Assembly (NCBI RefSeq): GCF_001949145.1
Contig: NW_019091602.1
Coordinates: 395,141-459,140, forward strand
DNA: 64,000 nt
Source of the DNA: Acanthaster planci
Lineage: Eukaryota > Echinodermata > Asteroidea > Valvatida > Acanthasteridae
Direction of reading: 5' to 3'
Position 1 is the first letter of the stretch, and each line of letters opens with the position of its first letter. The notes below the pieces were generated by a model. The model made no database searches, was not told the DNA's origin, and was given only the letters and a program-made list of their open reading frames with translations. This document shows, one piece after another, positions 45,601-60,600 of this stretch. The translations under genes and the position numbers were made by a program.

Positions 45601-48600
45601 GGTGATTCCCAACAATTTAAATGTGAAACTTGGCTGATTTAAGTATATCCCATTAATTGAAAGTGCAGATGTGGATACATGACGTTTGAAAAAACTAATA
45701 TTCATGCTCATTTAGATGGTTTAGGTAGCACATCATTTTGCTGACACCATCGAGAAAGGTGTACATACAAGTGCATTTGTGATTGATCCCCAAATTTAAG
45801 GACTTCTCCCAGAGTCAGGTCATCCATGGTCTGCAGCAATCAATTGCAGCATCATTAACAACAATCAAAAATAAAATTGGACCCAATTTTGTACCCTGTG
45901 GAACCCCACATGTAATTGCCCGAATAGAAGAAAACTGTCCGCTTAATTAAGTGTTTTGAGTACGTGCTGTAAGAAAGCTGCAAATGATGGGCACAATGGA
46001 TGGCCTAACTCCAAGATCTATTAATTTTTGAATTACATGTGTACAATGGCATGATTGACCCGATCAACAGTTTTTGTTACCAAATGTACTTTGTAAATGG
46101 AAATTCTTACTAAACATTTACCCTACATGTACTGTACAATGTATATTCGGGTACACCTCCGTTTAGGATGCCCCCTCCCTTTGATAAATGCCGAGTGCCT
46201 TGATTCTCTCTTTCTTAAATTTTGCATCCGCCACTATACATAGGTTGAATCTTACGGCAGTGTACCCTTCATCCCTACTTTATAAAGTCATCTTTCTAGT
46301 GTCATTGCCAACAGCTATGTAATCCACTCCTTAGGGAGCAATACATGGCTTAAATTCCTGAGAGGGGGCATTAGGGATCCTTTCACTTTTTTGGTGGGGA
46401 GAAAAAAGATAGCCTTTTCCAACTTCCCTACAACCGAAATGTTTTGAACAGTGCCTCCAGTGTTATGCCTTGTCCAGTGATTTCCCCTTCCCCTAAAATT
46501 TCCATGCTTTGGCAAGTTTTATATTTCAGTCATCCCCCATCGCCCCTAGTCCCCAGTACAGGTTCATCGTGCACTGAATTTTTGGGCATTTGGCAGCTAG
46601 GGACACACTTAGCGTGTGCAGCGCATTTCTTTTGGAGTACAGTCTCTGCATGTGGGCTGGACATCCAGCATTCTGAGCATGCATGGCCTCTGCGCGCCTA
46701 GCCTCGGAAAGAGTTAAAATCACAGCTACCAAGGCGTGTAAAAATTATCATTTTACGTCGTAAGACTGAGACCAGAAGATTTGGAAATTTTTCCATTTTT
46801 TTCCATTGCTTTCTGTTGCAGATACATTGGATGTCAGCGCACCGGTGGCTGTTTTATCAGCTCATTCTCAGTGGGGTGCATTGAGAGGTACCGGCATGTT
46901 TGTCATTGTACATTGTGCAACCAAGGGGGAAACATATGCTGTTTAGAACTACAATGCAAAATGAAAGACAGTTTTGAGATTTTCCCTTCCACATCAAAAC
47001 ATGTAAAAATACCCAAAATCTACCATCACGATTCAGCTAGGCCATAAAAAAATGCTGAAAGAAATTCCCCAAGTTCTAAGTTCTAAGAAAATGTTGGCCC
47101 CATGAATCTGGTTCTGGATTTTCCCTTGTGTACACAATAGCCTGTCATCCCTGGTTGCCAAAAGAGAGGCTTCAGCTACACTCACATGCCATGGGTGCCA
47201 TGTGTGCCCGGTAGGCAGGCAAAGATGCTGCAAATTCCAAAAACAAATTTTGTAATTTCTTTTCGTACCAGCAACTGCCTCCAGAATACACCTGCACAGA
47301 GCATTGTTGGGATGTGTAAATTCATTGTGATTTGTTCTGCATTGTTTGAGCCATTTTTCCCCACCGAACTTGACATGTTTAAATAATGATATGAGTATTT
47401 TGGTCATTTCATACATGTGCATGAAGAGAAAGCAAAACTAAAGCAAATTTCATGCCGTTAACTGTAATTTCATTATGACAATTTGCAGTTGTCACAATAA
47501 CTCTTTCACTTGGGCATGGTGTATGAACTGTGATTTGAGAATTATACTGTACTTGTGATTGTAAGTTCTACAATGTATGTCTTACAATAATGGGAAATGT
47601 TTCTCTACAGGCTTGGAAACATTTAGCCAACTTGTATATGAGTCTTCTTCATTAGCAATGGTAAGAATTGACCGTTGTCCCTCTACTGCAGACTCAAAAC
47701 AAATGGACTTAATTCCTAAAATTTGTGTGTTGTCCATTTTTTTCAAACCCTAAAAAATGGTCACAAATTAAAATAATGTCTGTTTTATTTGATTTTTTTA
47801 GTTGAATTATTTGGAGTTGTCAGGTTTGTAATCCAATTGATAAAAGAAGGGCCAGAAAGAAAAATTCTGCTAGCATCAAAATGTCATCATGACAGGCCTT
47901 TCTTATTTTGTGATTTGTATTTTTGGTCAGCAAGTTAGCCAGTAAGCAGTTTGCAGCAGCTTTTGTTTTAAGAGAAAGTTTTTATTTAAATTCAAGTTTC
48001 ACTTATTTGAAAACTATTTGTTCACTTAAATTTTGGAATCAACATGCTAGGTTTATTAATTTTGACAGGATATTTCAAAAAAATAGTGCACTGAAAACTG
48101 ATTACAAAAGACTTTGTTCAAACAGTCTCTTGAAATTTTGAACACAAAGTTTACTCAAGTAATGCCTTAACACTGGCATCTTTGCATCATCTGACATGAA
48201 ATCTCAACTTAGCATCATTCTTGTGTTCATTTTAGTTGATAGTCAACAAGACAAGCATCACTGACTATCCACGCTTTGCGCATCGTGGATTCCTGGTAGA
48301 CTCCTCCAGGCATTTTCTTCCTCTGGATGTACTTCTTCAGTTTCTTGTGAGTTTGGTTGCTGGCTTGTACATTTTGAGGGCTTGGCAAGCCCACCTGTCA
48401 CATGAAGTTTTGATTTGAGCCCATTATGTGCATTTTAGGGAGTATCCCTTACACATGAGTACATGTATGAGTCTGAGTGTCATCCATTTTTCACTGGAAT
48501 CTTTGGCTCTGAAGCAATTCTGATTTATAGGAGTGGGCAAATTCATGCAACCCCGCACTACTTGCATGTAGCTGACAAAGGACAATTTCAGAAAGTAACA

Positions 48601-51600
48601 TCATTTCAAGCAGTAATCTGCTGAAGGCTGTTGATTGATGTTAACTGACCATGTTGGCTGACCAGGTTCACACTTTCCAAGACTGACATTTCAGACTTGA
48701 AAAACATATCGTTTTTGTAGTTTTGCACAAATCCAAACTGGCTTATAACTTTAGATAAGAATCATACAATGTAGGTAGGACTTTCTGCATGGCATAGCAT
48801 GCATAAGGCCGGGATATGATGTACAGGTGTACCTCTCCATCATGTTGTCTTTCGTATCACTAAGCTTGTTGTGGCTGATGGCTGCTGTTTGTTCAAAATC
48901 TGGAGGTGAATTTTTAATGTTTCAGCAAAAGTGCAGTCTACAAGCAAGTATCTGCCACATAGACATACTTATTCTGACAGTAAAGTGCTTGAAACGCTGT
49001 TGATGTTGAAACCATTCGCACTCTCAATTGGCCTCTCTAGAAACAGTTTGGGGACAGAACACTGGCAGCTTTAGATGGGTAATTCCAGAAATTGGGGGTT
49101 CATTTTTCTGTGTCCCTGTCTTGATTTTTTTAATTTGCAAGGGCGATGAGATATTGCAAATTTCCAGTGATATTTCCATGTCAAATAACAAGAGTCAGAT
49201 GTAACAGGGACATGAAAATGTCACACTTTAGGACCCTTAATATCTGGAATTGCTACAAGCACTGATCAGCTGCAGATGTATCAAAATTGCAGTCAGTTTT
49301 GTCACGTTATCCGTAAATAGTAAAATAAGAAATGAAAAACAACACAACATTGTCATTTTGTTTACAGGATGCAATGTCCTACAACAAGTTTAATGTCTTC
49401 CATTGGCACATTGTTGATGATCAGTCCTTCCCGTATGAGAGTACAACATACCCTTACATGAGTCAACAGGTAAACAGTTCTCTTGTGACTCTCATCGTCT
49501 GTGTTGGAAACTTGAAACAACTTGGAATTTAAAGGAGATACATTCTTTTGCCATCGTAAATATAACCCTGTCAAGAGAGTAGGATAAGTCCTGTCTCAGT
49601 GTGTGGCAAAGTGAAGTCAAATTGAAATCTTTGATAAAAACGTAACATGATATGGTGGTCACAGATTTTTGTTGTTGCCAGATTCATTGACATAATATGT
49701 ATGGCCGTAACCAAATTTCGGGTAAACATTTGGACTGTTTGTTTTTAATTTTGTATTATTTCAGCACTTGGGGTTGCTACAAAAAGGTTAATATTGGAAG
49801 TTGTGTACGTTTACATGCATGAAACCAAACTATTGACGTGATTCAAAGCACAGATTTGATTTGACCTCATGCATTACTTCATACTCCTATTCCCCAAGAT
49901 GCATCTAGCAGAAAAAGGCTCTGAGTCTCTGTCTCTCTGATAACACCTAAATTTGTAGCTTCGGGAGAGAGGAGGTTTTCCAGGTTTTTAAATCTGAGTA
50001 TTTTGCTTTTATTTTATGCAGGGTGCCTACTCACCATCTTATGTCTACAATCAGATTGATGTGAAGAGGGTCATTGATTATGCCCGGGACCGAGGTATTC
50101 GGGTCATCCCCGAATTTGACACCCCAGGCCACACCCAGTCCTGGGGCTCTGTCAAGGGCCTCCTAACACCTTGTGAGGACAAGTCGGGCAAGCCCACGGG
50201 CCAGTATGGCCCCATCAACCCCATTCTCAACTCCACCTACCAATTTCTGGAACCGTTCTTTCGGGAGGTCTTCCAAGTGTTTCCCGACAACTACATCCAC
50301 GTTGGAGGGGATGAGGTCAGCTTTGACTGCTGGTGAGTCGGCTGTCTTGATGAATTTGTGAAAATTCTATAACACTGAATTTTGCAACATCCTCCACTCA
50401 TTACAACATACAACAGTTATCTGAATAAGACATGTCTACAAAGGACACTACCTACATGTATCTGTACATGTCAAGTCTACTAATTCTAAAGATGAACAAA
50501 GAAATTGACTAGATATTTGATCCTGTGACCTCAAGGATGTCATGCCTCTGCAATGAAGTCACATCTTAAGTCAAATTAACTAAAAACTAAAACAACTGAA
50601 GCAACTAGATGGAGAATCCTCAATGCACGGCCAGCTTGTTACCTAAGCCTGAAATTATTTACATCTTTATCCAGGTTGAGATAAAGTTGAAATGATGATA
50701 CACATGTAACAGTGATGTAGTCGAGTACTTTTTGAGAACCAAGCTCTCTACTAAATATTTAACTAGTTAGGAGGGAACAAAGCTGAAGTACATTGGCATT
50801 TTAAGGTACATGCATAAAGGTAAGATTACAAAGCAACATAATGACTTCAAACCATCTTTTTAGGACAAAAGTACTCAGAAAGTACTCGACCGAGTACTTT
50901 CAGAGTACTTTTCTCCTTAAAACTTAAATTTTACACAACTGGGAGTTTCTGAATTCTAACATTTATTTTGTAATCTTACCTTTGCACATTTACCATCAAA
51001 TGCCTGTGCACCCTGGCTTTATTCCCTCTTACCCAATTCAGTATTTTGCGGAGAACGTTGGTACTCGGAAAGTACTCGACTACAACACTGTGATATAAAG
51101 GGATGCCTCTGTTTAGATTTCATTCACAAAGGTCATGAAAAATGTCGCCCGCCACTTGACTTCAAGCTTTCTTTTTACCTGCAAATTTGTGTAAACACAG
51201 GGCACATGAAAAGAAATGTTTGGACGTGTTGGAGAACTGGTCTCCTGAATGGAGAATTGTCTCCCAAACTTGGAGATATTGGACACTTATATGCAGCATG
51301 GGCACTGCATGCAGTCACCAGCTGAATGTGGTTATCTTGCCATTTACTCTTCGTTGGAGCAAAAGGGAAACTTGCTGAAATTCTTGCTGGACCTGATATT
51401 AGCAAGACTATCTTTATACCCACTTTGATAAAGTTTGCATTTTCGTGCAAGTAATACAGAAATAAATGTGTTACTGATGAAGTGAGATCAGTTGCAGACA
51501 TATTGTATGACAGTACCTGTCCACAGCCAGATCTGAATTCTGTGTATTGTCCCATATTCACAAGTATTGTCTGTCTGCAAGAACTTGACAAATTTTTGTG

Positions 51601-54600
51601 CATTCAGGAAGAGCAACAAGGACATCCAACATTTCATGGCACAGATGGGTTTCGGCCAGAACTACTCCAAACTGGAAGCGTACTATGAGAAGAAATTCTT
51701 AGGTATTGTGGAGAATCTGCTGGCTAGACCAATCGTGTGGCAGGAGGTTGTCGATAATGGAGTTCATGTAAGTACTGCAAGTACCTGCGATTTCTGTTAA
51801 CTCCTGTCTTCTTCTAAATTTAACAAGATAACTCTTTATGAGAGGTACTTTTACAACTGTGATCAGAAATTATTTATGAAAGTGCAGAAAATACAGAATC
51901 AGAAACTTTTCGTCATGCCATTTGGGAGAAAATATCCTTATACAGAGGAATAGCTTCTCTGCAAGAGTTTCAGAAAAATCAGCTTGCCATGAACAAAGGT
52001 GCATATACATGTATATTAACTTATTGAAAGGAGTAAATGACATTTTTAGTCAATTAAAGTAACAATCTAGTGTGTTTCTCGCCACTTCAGTCCTTGCGTC
52101 ACATATTCTCAAAGCGAATAACTTTGCTTTGATTGCTGTACATGCATATACATGTACATATATTAGCAAATTATGAATTACACGAATGCAGTAGATTTTG
52201 AAATTATAAAAATGTTTGCTTACATTTAAGAAGTCTCTGCCATCTTAAACTTGTGATAAACTGAACCAATCCCGGCTTCTTTGCAGTAAAAAGAAATGCT
52301 TCATGCTTACACATGTGTACAGTTACTACCAAGAAAACAGTAAAAATGTTTCTTCAACTGTTCAGATATGCTTTTAAAATGATACATGTATGTCTAAGTT
52401 TGATGGAGCATGTAATGTTATTTGCAAAATTGCACAAACATTTCCAGTTTTAGAAACTTTTTTATACATGCTCCAGATCATAATGGCACAGATTGTGGCT
52501 GAACAACTTATCCACAGCTGAAAAATGACACCTTTGCTCAAGTGCGGAAGGTCCCAGGTTGCACAGACGCCATGTCTAAGGTGACCAGGCTAGGCTACAG
52601 GGTACTACTCTCCGCCCCCGGTACCTCAACTATTACTTTGGGGGCCCTTATTGGGAGCTGTGGAATCTCATGTACCTTGTGGATCCGCTCAATTTTTAAG
52701 GTTATCTCGCTGGGATCACTTCACGTCATATGACAAAAAGGCAACCAGCGGCCCTTACAGTTATAGTCATTTTGCTTCATATACATTTGCACATGTTACT
52801 GTGTGATTAACTGGCTAAATGGGAGAGGTAAGATCACAGTGGCAGGACCAGGAACTGCATATTGTTTCCTGATCAATTCTTCTTGTCCTTGACCAATGCA
52901 TACAGGTACATATACCGGCATGCTACCGGTAACACTGTCATCTCAGTGTACTCCTTCTTAAATCTGAAGTCTAATTATCTGCCCTCAGGTAAATCTCGAA
53001 ACATCGGTACATGTTTGGAAACAGCCGTGGCCCTCTGAGCTCTTCAATGTCACCAAGAAGGGCTACAGGGCATTGTTGTCCACCCCCTGGTACCTGAACT
53101 CGGCTGGTAACCCATACGGCCAGCCTTGGAGGGGCATATACAAAATTGAGCCCTTGGCATTCAATGGTAATGCGCCTTTTTGACTGACTATTGGCCTGGT
53201 AGCGGTGCATGCATGGTCATGAAGAGACTGGTTTATAAATCTACATGTTTGCTGTAGCATAACTGTGCTGCATTAGTGCAAATGAGGCTTTTTTGTGTGG
53301 CAGGAAATGACACGTGTGCCAATTGAACAGATAGTAAGCATGTGCATGCATCATACACATACTTTTGCGAATAACAAGCAAAACCATTTGAGCTTCATTT
53401 AAAATATTTTCTAATATTGTTTAATTCGTTTCAAAGATCTAAACCTACAGCTTAAATTTCTTTCAGGGCAGTGCAAATTTAGCAATGAAGTGTTTCTAGC
53501 AGATGGCTCTTAATGCGTTAAAATGAATCCACTAACTGGACCCTCAGACGAGTTCAACCCTGTTTCGACAGTCCTTAATCCACCAATTTTAATATAATTT
53601 TTATGTCCTGAAAATTGGGGATATAATTACACCACTTCCAACTAAAATTCTGTTTCTTTGATATCTGTTTAGCTGTAATCTGTTTGTTCATTTTTAACCA
53701 TCAGACCTGGTTTCTCTCCTTTTACAACTGAAACCTGTTTTCGCCGTTTTTTTCTCTGTCATGCAATTTCTTTTTTATTTCTTTGCCTTAGATTATTTTT
53801 TACCCTTCTGCCCGGTTTTGTACTATTGTTTGGACTTGTTTTGACTTCTGACTTGTTTTTTTTCCTTTGGATGTCACTTTCCTTTGTTGCTTTTTTGTGT
53901 GTTTGGATGCAGAGAATGTTTCCAAGACCACTGTCCTTTTGTTTTTAGTGTTTGAAAGGCTCACCTCACCCAGACTCCATTGGCACTCCACATCCTTCAA
54001 CCATGTTAACCCCTGATTGGCTTTGTGGGGAATAACCATACACGGATGTGCTGATGTGTCACAGTGTTTACCACAGTGCTTTTGGGGATAAAATGGGTGT
54101 CATCAGTACACACAATGTACATTGTACACTGCCATCATAAGCACTTGAGCACAATTACATGTATCTCCATTTCAAAAGGCAGTTGTTTTGTGTAATCCTT
54201 GTTTTGAGTCTTCATGAGAAATCACCATGCACGACTGGAAACAGATTGCACCTTTTCACTTTCTTGTGATCAAGTGTAACTTACGGGTGCGCTACATCTG
54301 TTTCTCATACTTGCAGCATACAGTTACTCTTGTTCTATTCCACCATGAATTACAATATAAATACAGTTCCCTAGTACATGTACATGGGCTGTTAAATATT
54401 ATTTAAATTTGAATCACAGCAGTAGTTGGTTTGTAACAGCAAGGACATGGTTGAGGTCACTGTGATGATTGCTGGCTGTTTATAGCCAGGTAACCAACAG
54501 ATGAAATTACATCATAAGCAGTTTCACTGTGTGATTGCTGGACAGGATGTTCTGTGGATTAATGCAGCCTTTAAGTTTAAGCCATAGTTTACAGTACCCT

Positions 54601-57600
54601 CTTGGCCTGTGCATGCACTATGGCAGGAGGGAACAACCCTGCAACTGCAATGAAAACGATTTCTGAAAATGACTACACATGTACTTTGTAATGGTGTATC
54701 CTGGTGGGCTGCTTCATACTTGAATGCTTGCTAAGGTTCAGATGATTCCTAACAGACCTATAAAGCCAAACAAAAAATTAGTTGTGTTTCCTATTGCACT
54801 GAAAAATAGATTAGGGTGGTTGGTTGGGTAAAATGTTTTTTTTTTACTCTAAATTTTTATAGCCCAAAAACTAGGGTTGGAGGATGGTCTGTATTTGGGG
54901 GGGTGTATACTGTGCATGTGTACATCAGTATTAGAGATCAGCACTGTGGTTGAGTAGTAAAGCAGCTGGTTGTTGAAATACAAACACACAAGAGCCGTCC
55001 ATCTCATGCAAAAAAAAGATTAGAACAGCACAATTTACAGGACGATGTACACCAAATTAGGTTCGGGCAAGGCACCATCATATCAGTGTTTATATTTTAT
55101 TGATTTGTCAAAAAAAGGATATGGGCCCCGCGTGATTTTCTCCCAATAGGTACATGTTGGGTCAGCTAACCAGAAACACAGCTACCTGTTTTTTTTGTGG
55201 GGCCTAAGTTGACTTTTTTAGGTACATGTATAGCCCAGCATCAAACATCAACAAACAGTATGCATGTCCTCTGGAAGTAAAGTGGGTTAAGTGTTACTGT
55301 TACTTAACATGCTAAATAAAGCCTATTTTGTATGGTACTCAGCTCATCAGTAGTTTGTGAACTGTACTGACTTTCAGCTTATATTTAGTAAATAACACTT
55401 GTAACACACTTTGCTATGTGAGGATGCCATGTATATTGATAATTGATACCCACTATATGGGTAGCTAGGTCATGTGATTTAGCAGGTGCAATCGGTCTAT
55501 GAGCCATGTTAGTTCAATAAATGCTCTTAGCCTGAATTTGATTTTTCACAGAGAGAGTGATGGAAAGAATCGATCCTAATAGTAACAGGGCTTTTAAAGT
55601 AGACAAGTGTGACAATTCTATCATCCATCCTTGTTCTAAATCAAGTATATGATACAAGAAGATTTGAAGACGTATTTTGTACATTAAAGTATAACAGGTG
55701 AGAACATGTACATGCAGGTCAAATCCCTAACCCATGCAGGTGTAAGTGTTGTGCTAAGTTTGACTACCACATCTGACATACATGTATGTATATGTATCGA
55801 TTTTGCATGATTATTTTTTCAGCCCATCATAAGAACATTTTAAAATATCTATGGGAAGACAAAATCCCCTGTTACTGTCAATTAATATTTTATCACTATC
55901 AGACAACTATGTGATGTTGTAACTTTGAAGAGGTAAATAACCATGCATGTTTTTTGAGAAATTTACATTCAGAGAGCAATATCTGTTTCAGTGCCTGCAT
56001 TTCCACTTTTCTGCAGTTTGGAAAAATCATAATACATCCTTTTTGATAACAAGGTCCTTCTTTAGAGATCTTGGGATCAAGAAGGCACATTACATGTACA
56101 CTGTAGGCATGCTACCAGAGAATTAGTGCATGCCCGTGCTTTTGTAAAATAAGAATTTACATGTACCATTTACATGTAGGAAGGTTTGTGTTTTTACATT
56201 TTTCCTGTTTTCCTCTTGTTTGGTTACTCAGCACAAATACTGTTTTAATTTTGTTTAAATCCTATTTTTCTTCCTTGTTGTGTGACTTTCCCATGTACAC
56301 TATTTTTAGCCTGGCTTTTTTAATTGTTTTCACTCATATTATATACCAAGGAAAAAGCATATTTTTCAGAAACAAGTTTCAAGCATGATGAGAACATTTT
56401 GGGTGCATGTGCTCCTTAAATTTTAGATTGTTAAATGTGACCTATACTCTAACAAGGATACATTACGATACTGAATCCTGGAAGCACATGTGCATGTGAC
56501 ATTATGTTCAAGGACATTACTAATGCAAGTGATTTACAGTTGCTTGATACATAATGTGGCTGTTTTGTGTTGGCCATCATAAATGGCTGAGTGGCAGAAT
56601 TTCCTGAGAGATACATGTATCATTCCTTGCCTAGTACACAAACAAGTGCAATTGTACATGCATGTGCTAAGTAAAAAAGTGCAAAATAATCCTTTAGTCA
56701 CTTTTCAACAGAATATAAGTTTGTGTCAGTTTTGACTAAAAGCAATCGACAGCATGCAGATGTTTTTGCTTTTGACGAAAAGTGACCAGTCCCATGGTAT
56801 TGCCACAGTACAGTTTCTGTGAAAGAAGGGGTTGTTGAAACAGCTGCCTGTATGACAGGGCATGTGGTGTCCTCCACGGTGAATACAGGAAATCAACACA
56901 CATCTGTGTTGGGACAGTGCAATACAGTGAAACATGATGAAGTGATTGACAAAATAATCATTTGACCCATTGTCACTGCTCAGTGTCATGCGGCACTCAC
57001 GCCAGACACCTGGTACCTGTCAGTTAACATCTGTTTTTATTGACCAAATGCTGTCAGAACTTGTTCAAAGTGCACATTGTTTTAATAGAAACAGTAAATT
57101 TCCTGCCAGGCAATGATCTAGTGGACAGTTTGTCTCCAAAGAACAAATCAGTAAAGTAACTTATGTACAGCTAGGTACTTTGACACCACAATTTCTATAC
57201 AGGCAACAAATGAGACTGGAGGGTTTTTGGCAAATATGCTGCACAGCTTCATCTCTGTTTCTTGTTCAAGGTGGTCTCTAATGCGGTAGTCCATGTGTGG
57301 AAAGGCCCATGGCAAGAAGAACTGGCCAAAGTCACCCGCCTGGGTTACAAGACTCTGTTGTCTACACCTTGGTATCTGAACTATGCTGGCAATCCATATG
57401 GTCAGGATTGGAAGACTGCCTATGCAGTTGAACCCTTGATGTTTAACGGTAATCATTTGCAAGTTCTGGGGTGTCAAATCATTATTTCACCCATTCATCC
57501 CATGCTTTTTGAACCTGTGAACATAGCCAGAGTTCATAAAGAACCAGAGCTCTTCTAGAACCATACCTGTCCCGACAGTGCTCGTTGAACAGTGGGGGGA

Positions 57601-60600
57601 GGGGCATTTATGAGATCACCGTGCATGAGCCAGAGTAAAGGGCCTGCCAAAAGTGGGAGGGGGCATTATCCCTAAGTCAAAAAAGTGTGGGGGGGGGCTC
57701 CCTTGCTCCTCCCCTGCTACCGCCGCCAGTGATTCATTTGAAGGATAATTGTGTTTTATTCCATACCATATTCATTGACAAGCCAATATCTTATTATGTG
57801 AGAACAAATCATGTGTCTATAAGCACAGGTGCATTCCACTACACATGAACATGAATACGGTGTAAGCTTGTTTGTTGGCAATTGAGCCACAGTAGTACTG
57901 CTATCTGTAATTCATTCCTAAGTCCACAGGGCCATACAGTAAATATTTATTTAAAAAGTTTATTCTTTATGATTTGTCCATGTTTCATGGTTAAGCAGTT
58001 ATTACTAATGCATACCAAACACAGAGAAAATGGGTAAGAGGTTAATAGTACCTTATTAGTGGTTATGGCAAGAGATTTAAAAGAAAATTAACCGGGCATT
58101 TACTGAGCTCATGAATAACAACAATTTTAGCTTGGAAATTTTCAGTTAACTTTGCCTTTTTTGTAGACAATAACAGTACATATGCCATACTGGTACACAT
58201 ACAGTACTTTAAGACGTTGACTGCCGCACATACATGTAATTTACTATTATTTATTTGGCATTGACAATACAAAGTATACATTGTACATATAGAACAAAAC
58301 AAAACCCAAGGACAAGGACATATGAAGAATGTAGCACATGCCAGGAAAGAAAAAATGTAACTAAATAACTGTAGCTCAAAGGCCTTCCTTTCCACAGGGT
58401 GTTCCCACTTGCCAAGCGTTGTATGCACGCATGCATAAGTAACAGGTAGTCTTCAGGTTTCTATTGGAACATAAGCATTTTAAAGATGTACAGTATGTCC
58501 TCACCACTGCCAGTATTTGTTGTGTTCTTGCTGATGCCAGTGTATTCAATTTACAATACAAAAGCCTTTCATTTCCTTCGAGTATAGCTTGAAGTGGCAG
58601 AATCCGGGGCCCTTTTCCAGTACTCGACTTGGGCTCCGTCTGAGGCTTCAATTCCAAAACTAATCCCCGATTGTGGGCCCTAAGCGTTTAAATGAAATTG
58701 GATTACTGTAATTCCTGGCTCTCTTGCATCTTATTTGATGTTTGCAGCACTATTAAACTAATTACTGCACTTACAGCTTCAACGTCAGCTAGTTAAAAAA
58801 CAGTTGAAGCCTGAGACGGAGCCGAAGTTGAGTATTGGAAAATGGCACGGTACAAATAAGCCCACATTCAAGTGGGCTTATTGTCCACGCCACAACCAAG
58901 ACTCTTTAGGTTGTTTCTTGCCCTTTTCTGTCTTTCAAAAGCCTCACGCCAAAAAAAAAAACACCTAGAGGAAAGTTACTCTTTTGAACCCTTCATGTAC
59001 TTCCTGGTTTCATGGGACTTTCTTCAATTGCTTTTAAATGCTTTCAAAATCTGTCATGTTTTCTTTGTAAGTTAATGTATTGCTGTACCCCCTTCTGCAA
59101 GAAAGTTATTACTTAAAATGAAGACTTAGTGCCAGTGTTGCATTCAAGTACTTTTCTGAGTCCTAAAGTTAACAGATTTCTGAGGTAGTGTAGTAGTAAT
59201 AAGCCTAGGTGATGTAGGTTATGTAGACTGAATCCTTTGTGTCAGTGTCTTGTGAGTGGTTGGAAAATAATAAGCATGCAAAAATGTTCAGGTATTTATG
59301 AATCCTTCTGCAGATACATGCACGTGTACTTCAACATTCCAGCATTCCTTCATTTCCAAATACTCAGCTCCTAGGTTTCATCACTAGCTTGTGTACTGTA
59401 CTGTTATCAAACTCTACCATGTCTAGTTACCAGGCTTTATTTCCTAATCTAGCATGTTAGATTATCAGAGTGGGAAAAGGGATGCTTAATACACTGCTTA
59501 TTTATCAGCCAACATTGCTTAAATGAAGAAATAAAAGGCACTTCTTTCCTACTGTTTTTCATCAAGCAACTTTCCTCTTTGTGGGTTATGCCCCATGGCC
59601 AAAGTTTTATTGGGTGTTGAGATGACCATTTTTCTGGATGATTTTCAGGTACAGCAGCCCAGAAGGCCTTGGTGTTTGGAGGAGAGGCCTGCATGTGGGG
59701 AGAGTATGTGGATGCCACCAACCTGATTCAGAGGAGCTGGTAATGATACAAAATTAAAATGATTAAAATGATTGATGCATTTAATGATGCACTGTTTCTG
59801 AAGTGTGTAATTACCAAATGTTGGTTTAATTCATTGAAACACTTTTAATTGGCCTGACTTCTCAATGCAAATAATCCACTCTCAGGCCACGTGGCTGTGC
59901 AGTTGCTGAACGATTGTGGAGTGCAGAGAACGTTCGCGATGTAAACAAGGCAGCACCCAGGCTAGCTGAACAGAGGTGCCGTATGGTCAAGTAAGTAATT
60001 GTATCACTGCTAGGTGTACTTTTTGTTTTTAAGGTAAAGCCCTATCGGTCATGGGGGAGAAGACAATAAGGAATTGTTCAGCTGTAGAGGGGAAGAAAGC
60101 CTCAGATATTATTCTGGGAAAACCCATGGTATCAGGGACTGAAAACCCAATCCACATATCGGGCTGCACAGAATTGGAACCCTGGGCTGCTGTGGTGGAA
60201 AGTGAGCAAGGCACGACTATGCCAACCTGACTGTACGTCAGGAAAAAAACAAGAGAGCTGAAATTGAGATCTGGTATCTGGTGCTCCCGGGATGTTGTCT
60301 TCCATGTGTTCATCCTCACTTATTCCCATATTTTAGCCAATTTGGGGCCATTAGCCCTCATAGACCAATCTGACATCAAGTGTTAGAAGCTATTACTGCA
60401 GTGGCTCAGTGTGCTCACATCAGTGGTGTACATATCCAATTCTTGGCTCCAGAGGCCAACATTTGAATTTTTGTCTAAAAACAATTGTCCGCATGTTTTG
60501 CATTCTCCCTGCCCTAAGGAAAGTTTTGTTTTTCTAAAGTACCGGCAGTTTCAGTTCCTCCAAACAAATTTGCAATGTGACTCCAAGGGAAGTGGGCTTC

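Noticed and set aside
60395-60480. Possible tRNA-derived SINE head (GTGGCTCAGTGTGCTC)
   Set aside because: The A-box-like word is followed by a poor B box and no second copy was seen in the window.
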